This document shows positions 1 to 5,752 of a stretch of DNA of 6,725 bases, in pieces; within the stretch, counting starts at the first letter, position 1, and every line of letters starts with the position of its first letter. The stretch covers positions 1-6,725 of the forward strand of contig JAJRVH010000133.1 in assembly GCA_021545625.1 (NCBI GenBank). Direction: 5' to 3'. The position numbers and the translations under genes are program-made. The DNA comes from Zetaproteobacteria bacterium (GTDB lineage: Bacteria > Pseudomonadota > Zetaproteobacteria > Mariprofundales > Mariprofundaceae). A model generated the notes under the pieces. It worked only from the letters and a program-made list of their open reading frames with translations, ran no database searches and was not told where the DNA came from.

Positions 1-369
1 ATCGGGCCGGAGGTGGCGGCCAGTATTCGCCGCTTTTTTGCCGAGGATCACAATCTGGAGGTGCTGGAACGCCTGCGACAGGCCGGCGTCCGGCCGCAGC
101 AGGCGGAGATTGCGACCGGTGATCACCCGCTGAGCGGCAAGACGGTCGTGCTGACCGGCAGCTTTGCTCATATCAAGCGCCGCCTGGCTCAGGAGCGCCT
201 GCGGGAACTGGGGGCCAGACCGGCCGGATCAGTGTCGGCCAAAACGGATCTGGTCATTGCCGGCGAAAAGGCAGGCTCCAAGCTGACGAAGGCGCGCGAG
301 CTCGGCATTGAAATCGCCGACGAGGTTCGGCTTCTCGAATGGCTGGATATGACGGACGCAGATAGCTAG
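1..369 (+). CDS. ligA: NAD-dependent DNA ligase LigA, C-terminal part (5' end outside window)
   Basis: The reading frame is open from base 1 and ends at TAG 367-369, giving the last 122 residues of the protein. LigA seals nicks in replication and repair using NAD+. The first ~35 residues (IGPEVAASIRRFF, then a LEVLERLRQAGV helix) match the end of the helix-hairpin-helix domain, where the family reads 'lGe-vA-SI--FF'. Residues ~42-115 are the BRCT domain: LSGKTVVLTGSF, then SVSAKTDLVIAGEKAGSKLTKA and a terminal LLEWL helix. The SVS-KTD and GSKL-KA motifs are diagnostic of LigA BRCT. The adenylation and OB domains lie upstream of the window, so the catalytic lysine cannot be checked. The GTG at base 13 is an internal codon, not the start. 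The gene converges with the PilZ gene and overlaps it by 4 nt. Confidence 0.95.
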   Translation: MGPEVAASIRRFFAEDHNLEVLERLRQAGVRPQQAEIATGDHPLSGKTVVLTGSFAHIKRRLAQERLRELGARPAGSVSAKTDLVIAGEKAGSKLTKARELGIEIADEVRLLEWLDMTDADS

Positions 370-713
370 GGCCTGCCTGCCGGGGGTTGCAGCAACTTTT
401 GCAGCTGTTCCTCGTTCAATAACGTGTCGAGCATGATGCCGACCCAGCCTGGCCCGTTATCGCCATCCTGGACCCAGACGATGGTGGCCTTGCCCAGGTG
501 CTCGGTTTTTCCTCTGTTGCAGACGGAGATCTGGATGCGCTGTCCGATTTCAAAGGTCGATGCGGTCGGGCAGAAAAAACTCAGGCCGCCGCTGGAGATG
601 TCCCGGCAGGGACATTTCAGAATGCATTCGTTGCCGTCGGCATGGCGCGTGGCGATATGCAGGGGCGTGCTGCTGGTATGGCGCGGATGCCGTCGACGTT
701 CCTGTACGTTCAT
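366..713 (-). CDS. Small single-domain PilZ protein (probable c-di-GMP receptor)
   Basis: This 115-residue protein is almost entirely one PilZ domain. The N-terminus carries the RxxxR motif (R7 and R11 in ERRRHPRH) and the second motif is D38-I-S40-S-G-G43, matching the D/NxSxxG signature. In the family these two motifs grip the c-di-GMP bases and phosphates. The beta-barrel ends with the usual W-V/G-I-M-L strand (residues ~90-95), followed by a short Leu/Gln helix. There is no signal peptide or membrane segment, so it is cytoplasmic. The start has a GAGGG Shine-Dalgarno on the minus strand about 9 nt upstream of ATG. The family links c-di-GMP to motility, pili or exopolysaccharide; which output applies here cannot be read from the sequence. 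Four cysteines (30, 34, 36, 48) are a mild oddity. Its stop codon overlaps that of ligA. Confidence 0.88.
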   Translation of the reverse strand: MNVQERRRHPRHTSSTPLHIATRHADGNECILKCPCRDISSGGLSFFCPTASTFEIGQRIQISVCNRGKTEHLGKATIVWVQDGDNGPGWVGIMLDTLLNEEQLQKLLQPPAGRP

Positions 714-884
714 AGAAAGTCCCTCACGATGTCACCATATGGTAGACCATGCAAGCGGCTATGCAAAAGCCTGCGTCTGAACAGGCTGGCATTCAGTCTG
801 TCCGGCTTCTTTTCCCCGGAGACAGGGAGCGCAGATTGGCCTCTGGTTTGCTGGCATGCACTCACATTCTTGTCAGAGGTGGAT
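714..884. promoter_or_regulatory. Divergent intergenic region between PilZ and channel genes
   Basis: These 171 bp must hold the promoters of the minus-strand PilZ gene and the plus-strand channel gene. I see no convincing -35/-10 pair for either. Visible elements are the PilZ Shine-Dalgarno (GTGAGGG on the minus strand), a perfect 10-bp palindrome ACCATATGGT at 734-743, and the channel ribosome binding site AGAGGTGG at 875-882, whose GAGGT core ends 4 nt before ATG 885. Plus-strand open frames run through here from 498, but they are shadows of the PilZ gene. Confidence 0.4.
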
Positions 885-1466
885 ATGAACGGGAGAGCCA
901 GCTTCTATTACTATACTGAATGGGTGATGTCGCATCACCGCTACGGCATACTGATGCTGTTTTTGATTTTTCTGTCGTTCAGCGAAAATCAGGCCATAGC
1001 AATTGTGCTCAGTGTATTGTTTGGCGGAGAGTTGCTGTTGCGTGCCGCTCTGATACGTTACAAGCGCAAAACGAATCCGTACAAATCCTCGCTGAACCGC
1101 AAGCTGGACAGCATGTTCTTGTTTTTTGACCTGCTTGCCCTGTTGTCCCTTCTGGCGACCGCATGTGATGTGGATATGATGCTGAGCGAAGAGGGGGTTG
1201 CCGCACGTTTTCTCCGTGCATTATATCTGCTGCGCGCCCTGCGATTGTTTCGCTATATCGACATGCAGAGTCTGATGTTTTCACCCGGCTATGGTATGTT
1301 CGTTTCACTGGTTGTGATGCTTTCCTTTTTCGTGTCCGATGTGTTGTTGTGGGCGATTATCCTCTACTTTTCGGTTGAGGTTCTGATCCGTTTGGTGCTG
1401 TTACGCAACATGAGTTTTGCAAACCGGCGCGAACGTCTGGTGGAGTGGGGGGGGTTGGTGGATTGA
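885..1466 (+). CDS. 5' portion of split channel gene: voltage-sensor-like module 1 plus S1-S2 of module 2
   Basis: As written, this frame gives a 193-residue membrane protein from ATG 885 (Shine-Dalgarno AGAGGTGG at 875-882). It contains S1 (Y20-Q36), S2 (G47-I57, with E49 and R53), S3 (D75-L90, with D82) and an S4-like helix carrying Arg at 108, 111, 117, 120 and 123, the every-third-residue spacing of voltage-sensor S4 helices. A second S1-S2 pair follows at 136-174 and aligns to the first without gaps at an offset of 116. The frame then ends with a false tail L-V-D after the G run. Without its pore the fragment could insert in the membrane but not conduct like the intact channel. A GTG at 879 and an ATG at 927 are less likely starts. 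Confidence 0.72.
   Translation: MNGRASFYYYTEWVMSHHRYGILMLFLIFLSFSENQAIAIVLSVLFGGELLLRAALIRYKRKTNPYKSSLNRKLDSMFLFFDLLALLSLLATACDVDMMLSEEGVAARFLRALYLLRALRLFRYIDMQSLMFSPGYGMFVSLVVMLSFFVSDVLLWAIILYFSVEVLIRLVLLRNMSFANRRERLVEWGGLVD
1447..1454 (+). repeat. G8 homopolymer at the frameshift point
   Basis: Eight consecutive G sit in the linker between S2 and S3 of the second voltage-sensor module. With eight G the upstream frame hits TGA at 1464-1466. With seven (or ten) G the codons read E-W-G-G-W-W-I-D and both halves join. A homopolymer this long inside a coding region is a typical site of slipped-strand mutation, and also of base-calling errors. Confidence 0.85.
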
Positions 1467-3675
1467 TGTGGTTGCGACGATTGTCATGATTCCTGGCATG
1501 TCCGGCATCCCCTATGGCAATGCCCTCAGGGCTATCCGATTGGTGCGTCTGTTCAGGCCATGGATGGTGATCCTGCGCAGCCTTGGCAAGGTGTTCCGGG
1601 AGGGGGATTTTTCCCAGGAAATTGTTCTGGTAATTCTGCTGCTGGCTATGTTGTCCATTGGTGGTGGCGTGGTAGGTCATTTCATCATGCCTGGCTTTGA
1701 TTTTTCACAGGATGGCATGATTTCGCCGACTGATGACAGTCTGTTTGTGCAGATATGGTTTGCTTTCCGGACTCTGATGGCGGCTGGTAACCTCTCAAGT
1801 GACCCGCTGGGAAATGACTATCTGGCGTTGTTCTCAGTAATCGGGGTGGTACTGGGCATGTTTATCCTTGCATTCTTTATTGGTATCGGGTCCAGCATTA
1901 TTTCCGGACTGATGGCCAAACTGCGTAATGAGAAGCTGATGATGGCTAACCATCTGGTCATCATTGGCTGGAACAGGGCAGCGCCATTTATTATTGAGAA
2001 GTTGAAATTGTTGTCAGAGCGTAATTTTACGCGTCTGAAACTGGTATTCCTTGGTGAAACGGCCGAACGGCCTCCGGAGCTGGCAAGTTGGGTCACTTTT
2101 CGCTGGGGGGATACCGAGGATGTCGAGTCGATGCAACGGATCAATCTTGGTTCTGCCCGTCAGGTGCTGGTGTGTGCCGGGGATTCCCTGAGTCCGGCTG
2201 AAGAATTGTCCCAGAATATGTTTTCCCTGATGGCGATTCGTCAGATGAACCCCGAAATTCCAGTGTCTTATACCGTGATGGGCATGGTTCAGCCGCGCCT
2301 CAAATCTTATCGTCATATGTTGCAGATTGGCTGGGATAAGGTGAATTATTATGACAAGCCGACGGTGTTGATCAGCGAGCCGGATATGCGCGCCAATCTG
2401 ATTCGCAATGTGCTGGTGTATCAGGATGTCGATCAGGTTCTTTCTCGCCTGATGATACCCGAGCGCGAAGATGAATCAGCAATGCTTGTTGTGGAATGGA
2501 GTGGAAAAATTGTTTGCCGAGCTGGCGAATGGTGTTTCTCGGATGGTACGCATATGCTTGAAGTACGTGAAATGATGCAGCGTTGTTTTGCGCGTGGTGT
2601 GATTCTGGTAGCGATTGCGGGTACTGACTTGCGGGTTCACCCATTGATTTCACTCTCTGGCGAGGTGGAGGTGTTTGCCATCCTTGGAGTGGCGATGGAT
2701 AGCCCCACCCTGTTCGGGGAGTTCGAGTTTTCCCTGCGGCAAAAGGTGCCCGCCAGGCATGTTTCTGAAGTCCGGAGCTTGGTGTGTCCGAAGCTTGTGC
2801 AACAGCATGTCAGACTGCTAGTGATTGGCTGGGTCGGTGCGCTCCCACTGGTTCTTAAACGTCTGCTGGACTCTTATCAGAGTGTCGATTTAACCCTTCT
2901 TGATGACATGGACAGGGAAGAACATGCCGATATCACGGATTATGTGTTGCGTCGTATCGGTGAGATGGACGGCGCCCACGAACGTATGAAGATTGATATC
3001 AGGAGATGGGACTTTTCGGATATGGAAGCGTTGCGGGAACATGTTCGCGGTACGGATAAGCTCATTGTTTCCCGGCCGGCTCATGTCGTGGAAAAGCCGC
3101 ATGCAATGGTGGCATCCGTATTGTCGCATACCTTTACCCTGGCTGAGGAAGAATCGTGCCGGCCCGAGATGTTTGCCATTGTCGATACGCGCAATCAGGC
3201 GCGGATGCTGCAGAAGGAACTGGAGCGTTTTCCGCTGGAGATGGATGTCAATGTTGTGGTGCCGATGGAGTTTTACGGAACATATGCCGCACACACATCC
3301 TATCTGATGCATGCTTCGACCTCGTCATCCGTGTATGGCATGCATCGATCACTGCGCTATCTGCTGGATAGCCTGATGAGCAACGATGCCGGCACGGGTG
3401 TGCCATTATCGCTGGAAGTGGTGCCTTTCCCGCAAGGCGGGGAGATGGTGGAGGCCGGGGATATGTTCGCCAGTCTGCTTGATCAGGGATCTATCTGGCT
3501 TGGGTATCGCATTGATTCGGCGGTTGCCGACGAGACGCTGAAGCCGGGCCTGTTGATGAGGCTGTTTCCCCGTCGCTATGAATTTCAGTGTCTGCGCCAG
3601 CTTGAGATTATGATTAATCCACTGGGCAATCCGCAAAGCGCCCGTTGTAGTTCCCTGAACAGTTGCGTGCGATAG
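1456..3675 (+). CDS. 3' portion of split channel gene: S3-S6, pore and two RCK domains
   Basis: The +1 frame from W191 (1456) encodes 739 residues of the restored protein. The second-module S4 carries Arg at 215, 218, 221 and 224. S5 (EIVLVILLLAML) is followed by a pore loop with FRTLMAAGNLSSD in place of a TVGYG potassium filter; the Gly-Asn pair recalls the CASTOR-type filter. A long S6 runs into RCK1 (HLVIIGWNRAAPFII, later RWGDTED) and RCK2 (RLLVIGWVGALPLVL). In this family RCK domains form a cytosolic gating ring that binds ions or nucleotides. The frame has no good start of its own: TTG 1417 overlaps the other frame, and ATG 1486 has no Shine-Dalgarno. About 15 C-terminal codons after INPLGN are antisense to the response-regulator remnant and probably not native. 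Confidence 0.75.
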   Translation, partial: WWIDVVATIVMIPGMSGIPYGNALRAIRLVRLFRPWMVILRSLGKVFREGDFSQEIVLVILLLAMLSIGGGVVGHFIMPGFDFSQDGMISPTDDSLFVQIWFAFRTLMAAGNLSSDPLGNDYLALFSVIGVVLGMFILAFFIGIGSSIISGLMAKLRNEKLMMANHLVIIGWNRAAPFIIEKLKLLSERNFTRLKLVFLGETAERPPELASWVTFRWGDTEDVESMQRINLGSARQVLVCAGDSLSPAEELSQNMFSLMAIRQMNPEIPVSYTVMGMVQPRLKSYRHMLQIGWDKVNYYDKPTVLISEPDMRANLIRNVLVYQDVDQVLSRLMIPEREDESAMLVVEWSGKIVCRAGEWCFSDGTHMLEVREMMQRCFARGVILVAIAGTDLRVHPLISLSGEVEVFAILGVAMDSPTLFGEFEFSLRQKVPARHVSEVRSLVCPKLVQQHVRLLVIGWVGALPLVLKRLLDSYQSVDLTLLDDMDREEHADITDYVLRRIGEMDGAHERMKIDIRRWDFSDMEALREHVRGTDKLIVSRPAHVVEKPHAMVASVLSHTFTLAEEESCRPEMFAIVDTRNQARMLQKELERFPLEMDVNVVVPMEFYGTYAAHTSYLMHASTSSSVYGMHRSLRYLLDSLMSNDAGTGVPLSLEVVPFPQGGEMVEAGDMFASLLDQGSIWLGYRIDSAVADETLKPGLLMRLFPRRYEFQCLRQLEIMINPLGNPQSARCSSLNSCVR

Positions 3676-3758
3676 CCGTGTGAGCGCAGAACATCGTCGA
3701 TGCTGCGTCCGACCAGGGTGTCGTCGTCGACAATCATGATCAGGGTCTGCGTTTTCAT
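3585..3758 (-). pseudogene. Truncated response-regulator receiver domain (FixJ-like N-terminus)
   Basis: From ATG 3758 the minus strand encodes MKTQTLIMIVDDDTLVGRS and then IDDVLRSHGYRTQLFREL, a textbook start of a REC domain: hydrophobic beta-1, the DDD acidic pocket, helix alpha-1 and beta-2. FixJ-type regulators have the closest pattern ('IVDDD--VR-SL--LLRS-GY-V--F'). After about 47 residues the similarity ends in a non-family tail (SGLIIISSWRRH) and a TGA. The phospho-acceptor Asp, the conserved Lys and any output domain are absent, and I see no continuation in other minus-strand frames upstream of 3585. It overlaps the last 90 bp of the channel gene tail to tail. I read it as a gene cut by recombination, with no working product. 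No clear Shine-Dalgarno is visible. Confidence 0.7.
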
Positions 3759-3852
3759 ATGCCGATCATGACGCGTTCTTTTTTCGATGCCGTTGATAAC
3801 TGTCACCCCGAGGCAGTGCGTAAAGTCCGCATATCCGTGTCCGATAGATGTA

Positions 3853-3881
3853 CCTGACCCTGCAAGTCATCGGGTCAGGAG
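3853..3881 (+). promoter_or_regulatory. Perfect 8-bp hairpin overlapping the Shine-Dalgarno of the exported-protein gene
   Basis: CCTGACCC (3853-3860) and GGGTCAGG (3872-3879) are exact inverted repeats with an 11-nt loop. The Shine-Dalgarno AGGAG (3877-3881) begins inside the 3' arm, so folding in the mRNA would pair its first three bases and could limit initiation at ATG 3889. As DNA the same repeat could be an operator. No poly-T follows, so it is not a Rho-independent terminator. Confidence 0.5.
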
Positions 3882-3888
3882 TTGCAAT

Positions 3889-5685
3889 ATGTTGAATCGC
3901 CGTTTTATGTCGTTTGCCTTTTTCATTGTTGCGCTGGCCGTACTTTTGCCGGCGCCGGCGCGGGCCTGGCAACAGGGCGCTCTGCCAGGTTCCCATGTCA
4001 TGGCCCAGACGATGCATTACGGAGGCGACCGTTCACCGCTGGAAACCGTCGCCGGGCATTTGTTGGTGGCCAAGGTGGATGCAGGCGGAGCCACGGTCTG
4101 GTCCAGTTCGGACGCCGGCGCTCACTGGAGCGCTTCGCCGTTGCAGGGGCCGGCCGAACAGGCCCGCATGCTGGCGGCCGGTATGGTTCTGACCTGGAGT
4201 CGTTATGCGGAGCCTGTCGTCCATCGCATGGTGTCGGGGAACTGGGTGGCACAGTCGTCGTCGGCATGGCCGTTGGCTCGCAGCTGGCTATTCGATGCGG
4301 CTGAGGACGCAGGCAATGTGATGATCCTCGCCAGCGATGCGTCCACCGGCAAGCTGGTTGAAGGGCCGCTTTACATTGTCAGACATGCCGGGGGAAGCTG
4401 GCAGCAGCCGGCATTGCTTGCATCGGGCATGGTCGGGGATGCGCGCCTGATCCGCCATGCAAGCGGTATGTGGACAGCGGTCTGGAGCGAGCGACTGGGT
4501 GACAGCGGCGGTGTGGCCGACTGGCATGTCATGATCTCTAACAGTCCAGATGCGGGCATGACATGGAGCGCCCCTGTCGAGGTGGTGGCCGGCCTGCTTG
4601 CTCCGGCGAGCCAGGAATCGGCCATATTGCTTGCCGCAGCCGCCCTGCCGGCAGACAGTTTCGTGCTGGCCTTCACCGGCTGGTCTTCCCGTCCCCATAG
4701 CCAGATATGGGTCAAGCGAATCGATGCATTGAGCGGATCCGGCAGTTCGCTGACCCTGCTTCCCGATGCCGGCGACATGGTTTATTCCCCGGCGGTGACC
4801 GTGCAGCCTGACGGTCGCTGGGAGGTGGCCTGGCAGCAAAAAGTCGGCATTGATATGGAAATCTATCTTGCCGAACGCAGCGCCGGTGGCCTGTGGGGAC
4901 AGGCGATGAACGTGTCCCTGGATCCGTTTCATCTGAATTATGACGTTCATATCGGACGCGGCCTCAGCCATGCCGTGCACCTGGCCTGGACGCGCGTGAA
5001 CGCTCCCGGCAACGATGAAGTCTATCAGTACAGTTTCGGCGATGCCGCTGATCCTTCTCCGGACAGCGATGGCGACGGTATCCCCGATCGCGACGAGGCG
5101 GGTTTTGACATGGACGGCGACGGTATCGACGATGCCTATTCCGCGAAGGTGGCGACCTGGTCCCAGAACGAAGGTCGTTACGGATTGGTTCTGGAAACAG
5201 CGGGGACGCTGTCCACCGTGCAGTCGCTGGATGTCGCCAGCGCCCAGGTGAGTGATCCGGTTCGGCAACGCAAGCTTTCCGGCATGTTGTCTTTCAGGGT
5301 GACCGGTCTGCAGCCCGGAGGACAGGCGCAGGTGCGTCTGCTGACTCCGCATGCGCTGCCGCAGGATGCCAGATGGATGAAATGGAATGCGGCCGGCTAC
5401 TGGCAGGATGCCGGATTACCGGTACGGGTTGATGGTCATGGCCTGCATATCGTGCTGACTGATGGCGGCGCTGGCGACGAAGACAGAGTCATCAATGGCG
5501 AGATTGTCGATCCCGGTATGCTGACCGCGCCGCTGTCTGCGTCTTCGCCACCGGAAGCGGTACCGGAAGCGGCACCGGCGGCCGGAGGAGGTGGCGGTTG
5601 CCTGATCAGCATGTCTGCGGAGGGTTTTCCCGCCCTGCTCGTGCCGCTGTTGCTGATGGCGATGCTGGGGCTGTCTCGGCGGTGA
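3889..5685 (+). CDS. Exported Asp-box/Ca-binding surface protein with choice-of-anchor U-like region and GGGGGC C-terminal sorting tail
   Basis: The 598-residue product starts at ATG 3889 after AGGAG. Residues 1-26 are a signal peptide (RR, hydrophobic core, PAPARA then W), so the protein is exported. Two Asp-boxes (SSSDAGAHW at 72-80 and SPDAGMTW at 219-226) point to a BNR/sialidase-like beta-propeller over ~30-385; I see no sialidase catalytic set and do not propose enzyme activity. D392-D400 and D407-D415 are thrombospondin-3-like DxDxDGxxD loops that should bind calcium. Residues ~420-545 end in LTDGGAGDEDRVINGEIVDP, typical of 'choice-of-anchor U' regions. A Pro/Ala linker leads to G566-G570, C571, a hydrophobic segment (580-595) and RR, resembling GlyGly-CTERM/JDVT-CTERM sorting signals processed by rhombosortase-like proteases. 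Surface anchoring is inferred from that family knowledge. Confidence 0.8.
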   Translation: MLNRRFMSFAFFIVALAVLLPAPARAWQQGALPGSHVMAQTMHYGGDRSPLETVAGHLLVAKVDAGGATVWSSSDAGAHWSASPLQGPAEQARMLAAGMVLTWSRYAEPVVHRMVSGNWVAQSSSAWPLARSWLFDAAEDAGNVMILASDASTGKLVEGPLYIVRHAGGSWQQPALLASGMVGDARLIRHASGMWTAVWSERLGDSGGVADWHVMISNSPDAGMTWSAPVEVVAGLLAPASQESAILLAAAALPADSFVLAFTGWSSRPHSQIWVKRIDALSGSGSSLTLLPDAGDMVYSPAVTVQPDGRWEVAWQQKVGIDMEIYLAERSAGGLWGQAMNVSLDPFHLNYDVHIGRGLSHAVHLAWTRVNAPGNDEVYQYSFGDAADPSPDSDGDGIPDRDEAGFDMDGDGIDDAYSAKVATWSQNEGRYGLVLETAGTLSTVQSLDVASAQVSDPVRQRKLSGMLSFRVTGLQPGGQAQVRLLTPHALPQDARWMKWNAAGYWQDAGLPVRVDGHGLHIVLTDGGAGDEDRVINGEIVDPGMLTAPLSASSPPEAVPEAAPAAGGGGGCLISMSAEGFPALLVPLLLMAMLGLSRR

Positions 5686-5703
5686 ATTTCATCACCGCCG
5701 AGA
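5674..5703 (+). terminator. 12-bp perfect hairpin spanning the stop codon (no U-tract)
   Basis: TCTCGGCGGTGA (5674-5685) is exactly complementary to TCACCGCCGAGA (5692-5703), with a 6-nt loop ATTTCA. The stop codon TGA forms the top of the 5' arm. No run of T follows on either strand, so it is not a classical intrinsic terminator. It may block 3' exonucleases, weaken read-through into the Crp-like gene, or be an operator. It also makes the ATG at 5705, right after the stem, an unlikely start for the next gene. Confidence 0.5.
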
Positions 5704-5737
5704 AATGGGCGGAACTTCAGGATGCATGCGTTTCGAC

Positions 5738-5752
5738 AGGAGGTGGCATGTG
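5738..5752 (+). promoter_or_regulatory. Ribosome binding site and overlapping ATG/GTG starts of the Crp-like gene
   Basis: AGGAGG (5738-5743), a near-perfect Shine-Dalgarno, is followed after 6 nt by GTG 5750, which is in frame with the Crp-like protein. An ATG at 5748 overlaps it as ATGTG but reads a different frame that stops after 24 codons (5822). The site sets GTG 5750 as the start in preference to the in-frame ATG 5705, which has no Shine-Dalgarno. Confidence 0.7.

Larger units (their letters stand above)
885..3675 (+). pseudogene. Tandem voltage-sensor RCK ion channel, CASTOR/POLLUX-like, split by a frameshift at a G8 run
   Basis: Two overlapping open frames encode one protein family member. 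The frame from ATG 885 stops at 1464-1466 just after eight G (1447-1454), and the protein continues in the +1 frame to TAA-less stop TAG 3673-3675. Removing one G gives an uninterrupted ~929-residue protein reading ...LVEWGGWWIDVV... The restored order is: S1-S4 module 1 (residues ~20-125), S1-S4 module 2 (~136-230), S5 (~245-268), pore loop (~286-310), S6 (~311-345), RCK1 (~355-600) and RCK2 (~645-830). The C-terminal half resembles CASTOR/POLLUX/DMI1 channels: LVIIGWNRA and LLVIGWVGA at the RCK starts, and LGYRI then INP near the end. Gated cation transport across the inner membrane is inferred. G+C is lower than in neighbours. It is scored as a disrupted gene because it is non-functional as written; phase variation or a sequencing error remain open. 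Confidence 0.8.

Noticed and set aside
498..884. N-terminal extension of the channel frame back to 498
   Set aside because: This part is antisense to the PilZ gene, has no family-like sequence, and ATG 885 has its own Shine-Dalgarno.
3793..3826. Sigma-70 promoter TTGATA ... TAAAGT upstream of the exported-protein gene
   Set aside because: The spacer is 22 nt, too long for a normal promoter, and no better pair was found.
4288..5352. Long minus-strand open frame (354 codons) opposite the exported-protein gene
   Set aside because: It is a GC-rich shadow of a gene with clear signal peptide, Asp-box and Ca-loop motifs on the plus strand. Its translation shows no domain pattern.
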